64,000 nucleotides of DNA from Pseudomonas parasichuanensis (lineage in GTDB: Bacteria; Pseudomonadota; Gammaproteobacteria; Pseudomonadales; Pseudomonadaceae), in the NCBI RefSeq assembly GCF_021601385.1, contig NZ_BQHO01000003.1, positions 186,001-250,000 of the forward strand. The letters run 5' to 3'. The stretch's first letter is position 1. Each line of letters begins with the position of its first letter. The notes under the pieces were generated by a model. It was not told the DNA's origin, searched no databases, and saw nothing but the letters and a program-made list of their open reading frames with translations. Shown in pieces: positions 35,333-42,744 of the stretch. Both the position numbers and the translations under genes were made by a program.

Positions 35333-36499
35333 TTAAGCGACGGTGTCGAGGACTTCGGACAGGAATTGCTTGGTGATCTCGACGCGGAAGTTGGGGTTCT
35401 CAGCCGGCGGCACGTCGGTAAAGCGGATGTTCCAGTACACCTTGCCCTGCTCCAGCTGGCTGGCCGTGTTGAGCACTTGGTCGGCGTAGACTTCAAAGTT
35501 GATGATTGCGCCCTGATTTTTCAGGTCGCGCATGAACGCCTGCAGGCCCTCGGTCACGTCCTTGACGTACGTGGCCGTGATGGAGCGATCGACCGCCCAC
35601 TTGTGCCCGTAGAGGATCGCGTCCATCACGATGTCCATGGTCCGCACGCGGGTGACGAACGCCCACTTCGGATCGCTCGACAGCGTGCGGTTGCCCCACA
35701 GGCGGTAGCCGTCGTCGCGGATGATGGTGGTCACGTTGGCGTTGTTCAGCAGGTTGGCGCGGCAGGTCTCGTCGCCATCGAGGAACTCGATGGGCCGCGA
35801 GGTACCGGTGATGCCGACGAACTCCTTGTTCGAGGGCGAGGCCCAGAAGCCGTACTCGGCGTCGGTCCAAGCGAACAGGCCGGCAACCCAGGCCGAGCTG
35901 GGCGCGTTCACCGTCGCGCTGACGTCGGTGTCCCACAGCTGCACGCCAGGATCGACCAGGTAAGCACGCTTGGCACCGAATTCGCCGGCATAGGCGATCG
36001 CCGCCTCGTCGGTGGTGTTCGGGCCATCGATGATGGCGATGCCGCGCAGCTTGTCGGCCAAGGCCACCAGCGCGGTGCCGACGGCCTGGGTGGCGCTGTG
36101 CTTCGGCGTGACCAGCAGCCGCGGCTGGGCGTTGAAACGGCTCTTGCCGTCGAGCAGTGCCTGCAGGCCTGTACGCTGCCCGCCCGCCTTCACACCGCCG
36201 ATGATCGCCGAGGTCTGCTCGGCAGCATCTTCGAGCTTGGCCACACCGCAGGCGACGATCACCGCCTTGGCGCGTGTGTAGATGGCGCGGCAGGCCTTGG
36301 TGATCGCGGCGTTCTCGCCAAAGGCTGCCACCGCCTCGCGCTCGCTGGTGATCAGCACCAGGTCGTTGGCTTTGGCGGTGACGCCAGGCCCTTCAGTGAA
36401 GGTATCGACCAGGCCGATGATCGAGGACGACGGCAACGCGATCGAGCGCGCTCCGGTGTCGACGTTCGTTACGGTAACGCCGTGGAAAAAACCGCTCAT
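35333..36499 (-). CDS. Tail sheath protein FI, copy 2
   Basis: A 388-residue P2 FI-type sheath, very similar to the copy at 30175-31341 over its whole length, with differences such as GGVKAGGQ versus GTVLADGK near residue 102-110. It is in the same orientation about 5.2 kb away and is followed by the start of an FII gene at the same 12-13-base spacing. It is the best-preserved gene of the otherwise deleted second tailocin. Confidence 0.92.
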   Translation of the reverse strand: MSGFFHGVTVTNVDTGARSIALPSSSIIGLVDTFTEGPGVTAKANDLVLITSEREAVAAFGENAAITKACRAIYTRAKAVIVACGVAKLEDAAEQTSAIIGGVKAGGQRTGLQALLDGKSRFNAQPRLLVTPKHSATQAVGTALVALADKLRGIAIIDGPNTTDEAAIAYAGEFGAKRAYLVDPGVQLWDTDVSATVNAPSSAWVAGLFAWTDAEYGFWASPSNKEFVGITGTSRPIEFLDGDETCRANLLNNANVTTIIRDDGYRLWGNRTLSSDPKWAFVTRVRTMDIVMDAILYGHKWAVDRSITATYVKDVTEGLQAFMRDLKNQGAIINFEVYADQVLNTASQLEQGKVYWNIRFTDVPPAENPNFRVEITKQFLSEVLDTVA

Positions 36500-36517
36500 A
36501 CAAAGTCTCCAGATACG

Positions 36518-36582
36518 AAAAAGCCCCGCAATGCGGGGCCTGGGTGCAGCGGAAAAGAAAACGCCCTGTCAGTGCAGGGCGT
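36518..36582 (-). terminator. Two terminators between chaperone gene and sheath copy 2
   Basis: ACGCCCTG (36561-36568) pairs with CAGGGCGT (36575-36582) and is followed in the minus direction by TTTCTTTT. GCCCCGC (36523-36529) pairs with GCGGGGC (36533-36539) and is followed by TTTTT. The arrangement mirrors the one upstream of sheath copy 1. Confidence 0.8.
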
Positions 36583-36593
36583 CATTGAACCCA

Positions 36594-36833
36594 CTACAAG
36601 GCAAGCGCCTGGTCGAGCGTGAGGGCCGACAGCTCAACGAACGAAAGCCCACTCAAATCGCACTCCGGCACATCACGCAAAGCCTTCTTCTGCTCAGCAA
36701 TGACAGTGGTATCGCTCCCAGTTTCCAGCGCACGCACATATGCAATGTCCAGCTCAGCAAGCCTAGGGTCACGCTCCTGGCGAAGCCGGTCACGCACGAT
36801 GGTTTCGGCCTTTTCGCGGTTGATCGTGATCAC
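36594..36833 (-). CDS. Small phage tail assembly chaperone-like protein
   Basis: A 79-residue protein beginning MITINREKAETIVRDRL, a start common in small tail assembly proteins of Pseudomonas prophages. A GTG start is preceded by AAGGGGGTGAGG, a strong ribosome-binding site. It lies just before sheath copy 2, where the fiber-assembly gene sits in copy 1, but it belongs to a different family. Its upstream neighbour is the end of a probable head protease, an order not expected in an intact phage. Confidence 0.65.
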   Translation of the reverse strand: MITINREKAETIVRDRLRQERDPRLAELDIAYVRALETGSDTTVIAEQKKALRDVPECDLSGLSFVELSALTLDQALAL

Positions 36834-37095
36834 GCCTCACCCCCTTGGGTAGTTGCGCCCTGACCTTCTCCGGCTCGTCATCGGCCGGCGGCAAACTGTT
36901 GTTGATCTCGAAGCCCTTGCCGGCGCTGACCAGCTTCTCGAACAACCGCGCCCGCACCGCTTCGGCATCCAGGCCGGCGGCTACGTATTCCTTGGTCAAT
37001 TCAGGCAAGCGCGCCGCGACGCAGAGATCGTGAACCCCCTTGGCCTTCGTCAGCGCGGCTTGCACCGTCGCCTTGTCGGCCAGCTTGGTCGAAGC
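36790..37095 (-). pseudogene. C-terminal remnant resembling a phage head-maturation protease
   Basis: About 80 residues (TKLADKATVQAALTKAKG, AARLPELTKEYVAAGLDA, VRARLFEKLVSAGKGFEI) resemble the C-terminal tail of ClpP/S49-type prohead proteases of Pseudomonas prophages (recognition from memory, not from a search). There is no start codon or catalytic domain. The right end joins the methyltransferase remnant on the opposite strand near 37080-37110; the left end overlaps the chaperone gene. Confidence 0.5.
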
Positions 37096-38689
37096 GATCG
37101 TCGGCAACCTGCAGGCCGACTGGCAGTGCATTGGCGGCGTCGATGTCGACCCCGCCGGGCTGGCTGACTTCGAGCGCTTGTCTGGCGTGAAGGGAACACT
37201 GATCGATCTTTTCACCCGCGACCAATACATCCGCTTCCATGGCAAAGAACCGCCACCAGGATGGCGGGAAGCCACGCCGGAGGACATCCGCCGCGCTGCT
37301 GGCGGACAGCGTCCCGATGCCGTGTTCATCAGCTCTCCGTGCAAGGGCGCAAGTGGCCTGTTGTCCGAGTCGATGAGCCTCACTCCCAAGTACCAAGCCC
37401 TGAACGAACTGACCTTGCGCTGCATCTGGCTGTTCGGCGAGGCCTGGAAGGATGACCCCGTGCCGCTGCTGGTGTTCGAGAACGTCCCCCGCCTGGCCAG
37501 CCGCGGCCGACACCTGCTGGACCAGATCGGCGCACTGCTCAGCCACTTCGGCTATGCGGTTGCCGAGACTACCCACGACTGCGGGGTGATCGGTGGTCTG
37601 GCTCAGAGCCGCAAACGCTTCCTGCTGGTAGCTCGCCACGTCGAGAAAGTGCCACCGTTCCTGTACGAGCCAGAGAAGAAGAACCTACGCGCTGTCGGCG
37701 ATGTCCTCGGGCGCATGCCGCTGGCCGGCGATATCGAACAGGCCGGCCCGATGCACCGGGTACCGGCCCTGCAGTGGAAGACCTGGGTTCGCCTGGCCCT
37801 GGTCGAAGCAGGCAAAGACTGGCGCAGCCTGAACGACCTGTCGATCGAGGATGGCTACCTGCGCGACCTGATCATCGTGCCCCAGTTTCGCGACGGCTTC
37901 CTGGGCGTACACGACTGGGCCGAGTCGGCTGGCACCGTGGCGGCCCGCAGCGGGCCAACCAATGGCAAGTTCTCGGTTGCCGACCCGCGAGCCAAGGCCG
38001 GGGCCCTGCAGTACCAGCAGTACGGCGTGCGGCGCTGGCAAGACACCAGCGGCGCTGTGATAGGCGTCAAGAGCCCAGGCCAAGGGACGTTCAGCGTTGC
38101 TGACCCTCGGCGGGCGGGTAACGGCTTCGGCAAGTACCTGGTAACACCATACGCCAGCTCGGCCGGCACAGTGATCGCCGGAAGCACCACTGGGCAAGGC
38201 GCATTCGCTGTTCAGGACCCGCGCCCGGGCATGCGTCGCACCAAGGGAGATGCCTACCTGACCGGTGGCCATTACGGCGTGGTCCCATGGTCTGGCCCGG
38301 CCGGCGCGGTCTCCGCCAGCGCCATGCACGACAACGGGCGCTGGAGCGTTGCAGATCCACGCCTACCAGAAGCAAACGACCGCCTCACCTGCGTTATCGA
38401 ATCGCTCGACGGCACCTGGCACCGGCCTTTCACCACCCTGGAACTGGCTGCTCTGCAAAGCCTGGTGGAGCCCGAGGAACAACTGGAACTCGATGGCCTG
38501 AGTGATCAGGCCTGGCGCGAGCGAATCGGTAATGCGGTGCCGCCGGCCGCAGCGGAAGCAATTGCCCACGTGATGGGCACCACCTTGCTCCTGGCTGCCC
38601 AGGGCGAAACCTTCATGCTCAGCAGCATACCGATCTGGGTCCGCCCCATTGCCGTGGGCCTGAGCGTCGCACAGCGGGAGGCAGCATGA
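37040..38689 (+). pseudogene. C5-cytosine DNA methyltransferase, N-terminally truncated, with four internal repeats
   Basis: The frame of 549 residues carries motif II (GGVDVDP, 32-38), catalytic motif IV (SSPCKGASG, Cys 101), motif VI (FENVPR, 146-151), motif VIII (QSRKRFLLVAR, 189-199) and motif X (RIGNAVPPAAAEAIAH). Motif I, the SAM-binding FxGxGG loop, is absent: residues before about 22 are antisense to the protease remnant. Where the target-recognition region is expected there are four 25-residue repeats (293-317, 333-357, 371-395, 417-441) with consensus W-x3-(S/A)-G-(T/A)-V ... G-x-(F/W)-(S/A)-V-x-DPR. Without motif I it is probably inactive. Confidence 0.8.
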
Positions 38690-39207
38690 GCCGCACTCAA
38701 CACATCATCTTCACCGCGACCTCGCTTGAGCACGCACTTTCATCAGTTCGCCACCTCCACGACATGAGCACAGAGCTGATCGCCCAAGAGGTGTTCCGGC
38801 AGATGTCGGAGCTAGCCGCTTATCGACTGACACCAATGACCATCTGGTGTGGCTCAGGCGGGCTGTACCAATCAAAGCTAGATGCGACCCGTAACGGCGA
38901 GCAACAGATCGACTCAGCCATTCTGGTCGAAACTCCGGATCTCGCAGATCTGGCCGTCGACATGAACGACGCGCAGGACGCCATGAGGGCAGCTGACTTT
39001 GCCAATCGCCGATACTCCGCAGCAGTCCAGCACACATACCCCAAGGGGGCCAAAGTGCTGGCCGATGTAGGAGGCCATCTCATTACCGTGGAAATCACTG
39101 GTCACGGTGCTTATTGGAGCAGGCCAGGCGAGCTTTTCGGCACCAATGTGAAAACCGGGAAGGCCAGGCACTTCCACCATAGACATGTTCTGGAGGTGCA
39201 GCCATGA
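38686..39207 (+). CDS. Phage protein of unknown function
   Basis: A 173-residue soluble protein whose ATG overlaps the methyltransferase stop (ATGA) with GGGAGG upstream. The C-terminal part (PKGAKVLADVGGHLITVEIT, then FGTNVKTGKARHFHHRHV) looks like a small beta-barrel that could bind nucleic acid, but this is only an impression. It is the second gene of a tightly overlapped plus-strand operon running to the integrase. Confidence 0.65.
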   Translation: MSRTQHIIFTATSLEHALSSVRHLHDMSTELIAQEVFRQMSELAAYRLTPMTIWCGSGGLYQSKLDATRNGEQQIDSAILVETPDLADLAVDMNDAQDAMRAADFANRRYSAAVQHTYPKGAKVLADVGGHLITVEITGHGAYWSRPGELFGTNVKTGKARHFHHRHVLEVQP

Positions 39208-39746
39208 ACAACACCAATCAAATGCTCTGCGTGCCCCGCGAACTTTTGGAGCAAGCCCTCGACGCAGCAGCTGCAGTTGGCATGCAGGACGTTGCTGACG
39301 AACTGGATCGCATCCTGACGCCAACGGCCAAGCAGCACGGGGTAGGGCCAGTGGCGTTGCCTGCGCGAATGCCAACCGGAAACATCACAGAACCCCACCA
39401 TCCGTGGGCGCCTGGCGTGCGTGAAGGCTGGAACAAGTGCTTGGATGAAGTCGCCAAACTCGGGCCACTCTTCGCCCGCCCCCATCTCGCCGAGCAGGAT
39501 GCGCTGCTGCCACCGGTGGAGGGCAACCTTCTCCCATCAATCGGCAGCGAAGCGCTGATCTACCTTGCTCGCGAAAACAAGTGGGTAGAGCACACCGTGG
39601 TCGGCTATTACGTTTGGGAAAACCATCGCCCGGACCCAAGCGTGCACCGCGTTTTCGTTCGCGTTCGCGACCACCAGGGCCACCTAAACGCACGCATGCT
39701 TGGCGATATACGCCCGGTCGACGCCGCTCTGGAGTGCAAGCCATGA
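39204..39746 (+). CDS. Phage protein of unknown function
   Basis: A 180-residue soluble protein. Its start overlaps the previous stop (ATGA). A helical N-terminus (CVPRELLEQALDAAAAVG) is followed by a Pro-rich linker and a C-terminal part with EALIYLARENKWVEHTVVGY and VRVRDHQGHLNARMLGDIRP, a segment often found in small phage early-region proteins. I do not recognise a named family. Confidence 0.65.
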   Translation: MNNTNQMLCVPRELLEQALDAAAAVGMQDVADELDRILTPTAKQHGVGPVALPARMPTGNITEPHHPWAPGVREGWNKCLDEVAKLGPLFARPHLAEQDALLPPVEGNLLPSIGSEALIYLARENKWVEHTVVGYYVWENHRPDPSVHRVFVRVRDHQGHLNARMLGDIRPVDAALECKP

Positions 39747-40504
39747 AAGAGCGCCCAATCCTATTCAACGGCACCATGATCCGCGCGCTGCTGGAAGGCC
39801 GGAAGACGGTCACGCGCCGGGCGGTCAAGCATCAGCCTGGCGTACCGGTAACCGACGCAATCCCGCGCCGTGACTATCCTCACGGTCCCGCAACCGTTAA
39901 TTGGTACTGGAGGCCCAAGCATGGTCACTTGAACAGAGTGCCCAGCAATGGCTGGGAGTTCAAATGCCCATTCGGCCAGCCAGGCGACCGCCTGTGGGTG
40001 CGCGAAAGCTGGCAAGACGTTCATCCCGTACAGGTGGCGGACGGCCGCTACTCACAAGCTGGACAAGCAGGTATTCCTGGCCCGCCCGGCGTCACCTACC
40101 GAACAATCTATCGAGCTGACGGGCCTTACCCAGTGGTCTATCACAGCCATGCCCACCCCTACCGCTGTCTGCAGCCCGACCCAGAACACGGCAGCAACTG
40201 GGCAGCCGAGAATGGCTACACGGGCTGGACCCCGAGCATCCATATGCCACGCTGGGCCAGCCGCATGCTTCTTGAAATCACCGACGTGCGCGTTGAACGC
40301 CTGCAGGCAATCACACCTGACCAGGCGGTAGCTGAAGGGGTCGACGGCGAGATCTGCCGCCAGCACCTGGAGACATCACCTGTCCGACACCTGTGCCGGG
40401 AAGCGGAAATCCTTGGGTTTGCGGGCCTCTGGAATTCAACGGGTGGCGACTGGGATGCCAATCCCTGGGTCTGGGTGGTCGAATTCAAGAGGGTGACGCT
40501 ATGA
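39743..40504 (+). CDS. Phage ASCH-like protein
   Basis: A 253-residue protein starting MKERPILFNGTMIRALLEGR with KTVTRRAVKHQP, then GQPGDRLWVRESW and IHMPRWASRMLLEITDVR, ending WVVEFKRV. This is a common prophage early-region protein resembling the ASCH fold, a small RNA-binding-like beta barrel; some relatives are labelled morphogenetic proteins without proof. It overlaps its neighbours by 4 bases on each side. Confidence 0.7.
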   Translation: MKERPILFNGTMIRALLEGRKTVTRRAVKHQPGVPVTDAIPRRDYPHGPATVNWYWRPKHGHLNRVPSNGWEFKCPFGQPGDRLWVRESWQDVHPVQVADGRYSQAGQAGIPGPPGVTYRTIYRADGPYPVVYHSHAHPYRCLQPDPEHGSNWAAENGYTGWTPSIHMPRWASRMLLEITDVRVERLQAITPDQAVAEGVDGEICRQHLETSPVRHLCREAEILGFAGLWNSTGGDWDANPWVWVVEFKRVTL

Positions 40505-40692
40505 GCCCGCGCTGGGTATTGATCAACCGTGCCGCCGAGCTCACCGGCTACTCCGAAGACGCAATTCGGCACAAGGTGAAGAACGGGACCTGGGCACAGG
40601 GCCGAATCTGGCGAAAGGCGCCCGACGGCCGCATTACCATCAACATTGCTGAGTACGACAAGTGGGCCGAGAGCGCATCACAAGTGGCCTAG
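40501..40692 (+). CDS. xis: Excisionase-like DNA-binding protein
   Basis: A 63-residue protein with a winged-helix excisionase pattern: WVLINRAAELTGYSEDAIRH (helix-turn-helix), KNGTWAQGRIWRKAPDGRIT, NIAEYDKWAES. It lies directly upstream of, and overlaps, the tyrosine integrase gene, the classic xis-int layout. It would bias the integrase towards excision. Confidence 0.8.
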   Translation: MSPRWVLINRAAELTGYSEDAIRHKVKNGTWAQGRIWRKAPDGRITINIAEYDKWAESASQVA

Positions 40693-41903
40693 AGGCCGAG
40701 CTGGCCAAACACACTGGCATCGAGATACACGGCGGCAACTTGCGGATCGTCTTCATGTGGCGCCGCATCCGCTGCCGTGAGTCCCTTGGCCTGCCGGTGA
40801 CCAAGGCCAACATCAAACACGCCGCCCTGCTCAGGGCGGCAATTCTTCATGAGATCAAGACCAACACCTTCGAGTACGGGCGCCACTTCCCGAACTCGAA
40901 GCATGCCGGGAACTACAGCAGCGCGAAGGACGAGCGCCTGGAAGCCTTAGCGGAACGCTACAAGCCGCTCAAGGCGATCGACATCACCCCCATGACTGAG
41001 GAGAAATATGCCTACGCCATCGATATATGCGTCGAGCTGGTGGGTAAGGATCGACTGGCAGGCGTCCTGCTGCCCGAGGATATCCACTTACTCCGCGCAC
41101 GACTGATTGAGACCCGCGCACCATCGACCGCCAACCATTACTTGGCCACCTTCGCCGGCTTTCTCACCTGGTGCGAGAGCAACAAGTATTGCGTGGCCGG
41201 GCTCGCTGCTGCGTGCACACGCTTTGCCATGAGCGAGAAAGAGCCGGATCCACTGACGCATGAAGAGTTCGACCTGCTCATAACGAAAGGCTGCCTGCAC
41301 CCTCAAGATGTCGCGGCAACCACGCTTGCCATCTACACCGGCCTGAGACCTGGTGAACTCTGCGCGCTGGCCGTGGAAGACATCGACCTGCAAGCCGGAA
41401 AGATCGAAGTAACCAGGGCGATCACCGCCGACGGCACATTCAAGCTCCCCAAGACAGGCAAGCCCCGCACGGTGCTGTTGATGGAGCCCGCGATCGAGGC
41501 GTGCCGAACACTGATTGCCATCGTGGCCAAGCACCCCCAGCGGGACATTCGCGTGTACCACAACCGGCATGAATGGCGAGACGATTCGGTCACCCCACTT
41601 CTATCGCCAAGCACTCAGGCGAGGAAACGGGTAATCAATGAGTGGTTCGTTTCAACCGCGTGGAATACCAAGTGGGCAGGGATACAACGGCGTGCCGGAA
41701 TTCGCCCGAGGCGGCCGTACCAGACCCGACACACCTACGCATGCTGGTGTCTGACAGCCCGTGGCAATCTAGCATTCATTGCGAAGCAGATGGGGCACAA
41801 AGACTTCACGATGCTGGTGGAGGTCTACGCAAAATGGATGGACGATGAATCGGAGGAGGAATTACGGCAAATCTGGGAAGGAATAAAACGCGCTCAACGG
41901 TAG
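40662..41903 (+). CDS. int: Tyrosine-type phage integrase
   Basis: A site-specific recombinase of about 413 residues. The C-terminal catalytic domain shows the R-(HxxR)-H-Y set: Arg in YTGLRPGEL, RHTYACW, GHKDF and Tyr in VEVYAKWM. An N-terminal Arm-binding domain and a SAM-like core-binding domain precede it. The GTG start at 40662 overlaps xis by 31 bases; a later start is possible. It points towards mutS, with a terminator just after it. Confidence 0.92.
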   Translation: MGRERITSGLEAELAKHTGIEIHGGNLRIVFMWRRIRCRESLGLPVTKANIKHAALLRAAILHEIKTNTFEYGRHFPNSKHAGNYSSAKDERLEALAERYKPLKAIDITPMTEEKYAYAIDICVELVGKDRLAGVLLPEDIHLLRARLIETRAPSTANHYLATFAGFLTWCESNKYCVAGLAAACTRFAMSEKEPDPLTHEEFDLLITKGCLHPQDVAATTLAIYTGLRPGELCALAVEDIDLQAGKIEVTRAITADGTFKLPKTGKPRTVLLMEPAIEACRTLIAIVAKHPQRDIRVYHNRHEWRDDSVTPLLSPSTQARKRVINEWFVSTAWNTKWAGIQRRAGIRPRRPYQTRHTYACWCLTARGNLAFIAKQMGHKDFTMLVEVYAKWMDDESEEELRQIWEGIKRAQR

Positions 41904-41913
41904 CTGGATTAGT

Positions 41914-41939
41914 AAAGCCCGCAACGCGGGCTTATTTTT
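41914..41939. terminator. Terminator after integrase
   Basis: AAGCCCGC pairs with GCGGGCTT around three bases, followed by ATTTTT. It also overlaps the end of the convergent minus-strand cassette. Confidence 0.85.
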
Positions 41940-42420
41940 GAAACGTTTTAGCGTAAGCAGCCTCTAACGAGGCAATCAACTCTGCAAACGCAACATTAAC
42001 TTGATAAATTGTGACGCAGTCGGGCGCAAGCGCAGTTTTCTGTGCAGCCCTCCATGCATTATGCCCAGTCACCTTATCACGGACCACAGTCGCGTCTATG
42101 CACGCACCCTGCCCTCCTGGAAGCTTGAGATGAGAAAGGGCAGTCTCAACTCGCATGAGCGCAGGATCAATTTTTGAGCTTAATTTTTGCGCCTCAGCCT
42201 GATCGTCCGTTAAGAAATACGAAACGGAGTCACCTTGAATATCTTCTAAAAGCTTAATAGTCCTATCTAAGAATTGACGCTTCTCCTTTCGCGTCTCACG
42301 CTTATCATTATCTCTGGAAACAAAAAACCATCCAATCATGACTAGAGCCGCAGGAACCAAAACCCTAGCCAGCTCCCAGTACTCAAATTGCACCGCAACA
42401 CTCGCTGCCTGATCAGCCAC
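41932..42420 (-). CDS. Single-pass membrane protein, third gene of HATPase/STAS cassette
   Basis: A 162-residue protein with one strong membrane helix (about 18-35, ARVLVPAALVMIGWFFV), a very basic stretch just after it (RDNDKRETRKEKR), which places the remainder in the cytoplasm, and a helical soluble tail. It starts 3 bases after the STAS-like gene stop, so it is part of the same operon. No catalytic motif is seen. If the cassette is a defence or signalling system, this is the natural candidate for the membrane-acting output (inference). Confidence 0.75.
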   Translation of the reverse strand: MADQAASVAVQFEYWELARVLVPAALVMIGWFFVSRDNDKRETRKEKRQFLDRTIKLLEDIQGDSVSYFLTDDQAEAQKLSSKIDPALMRVETALSHLKLPGGQGACIDATVVRDKVTGHNAWRAAQKTALAPDCVTIYQVNVAFAELIASLEAAYAKTFQK

Positions 42421-42423
42421 TCT

Positions 42424-42744
42424 TTAAGCTCCCCGAGCGCTATCGATGCGGCGCCATATATCATCAATATAGCTCTGCAACTCGAACTTCACTTCAAGAC
42501 GCTTATGTAGATCTTTAGCGGTAAATCCATGATTCCGCACAAGTCCCGCAAAGGCTTCATCTAGAAACGAAGAACCCAATGCCAAAACACCTCGCAAATC
42601 GACGATTACCTTCGATCCGGTACTGAGTGCTGGAACCAGCACGTCCTCTCGAAACTCTTGACCTGAAAAATCACCATCATCCCTGTTACGAACGCATGGC
42701 ATTTTCGTAAAAGACTGGCTCACATTGATCATAATATCACTCAT
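42424..42744 (-). CDS. STAS-like (DUF4325) protein
   Basis: A 106-residue protein with the DUF4325 pattern: DGDFSGQEFREDVLVPAL, VIVDLRGVLALGSSFLDEAF, AGLVRNHGF. The fold is related to STAS anti-anti-sigma proteins, and the pair Ser58-Ser59 lies where SpoIIAA-like proteins carry the phosphorylated Ser. Its ATG overlaps the stop of the upstream HATPase gene by 8 bases (ATGAGTGA), so the two are coupled. A HATPase/STAS pair suggests partner switching, in which the ATPase binds or phosphorylates the STAS protein (inference). Confidence 0.82.
   Translation of the reverse strand: MSDIMINVSQSFTKMPCVRNRDDGDFSGQEFREDVLVPALSTGSKVIVDLRGVLALGSSFLDEAFAGLVRNHGFTAKDLHKRLEVKFELQSYIDDIWRRIDSARGA

Larger units (their letters stand above)
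23884..36499 (-). mobile_element. Degenerate R-type (P2-like) tailocin region in the mutS-cinA interval
   Basis: Read on the minus strand, the genes follow P2 order: (second sheath) - V - W - J - fiber - fiber assembly - sheath - tube - E/E' - tape measure - U - X - D - endolysin - spanins. No capsid, portal or terminase genes are seen. Such clusters are known from this locus in many pseudomonads. Two sheath genes, two Com genes and two fusion junctions show that a tandem pair has collapsed. gpV is truncated and fused, gpJ is truncated, gpI is missing and the fiber lacks its start, so a working particle is unlikely. Confidence 0.85.
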
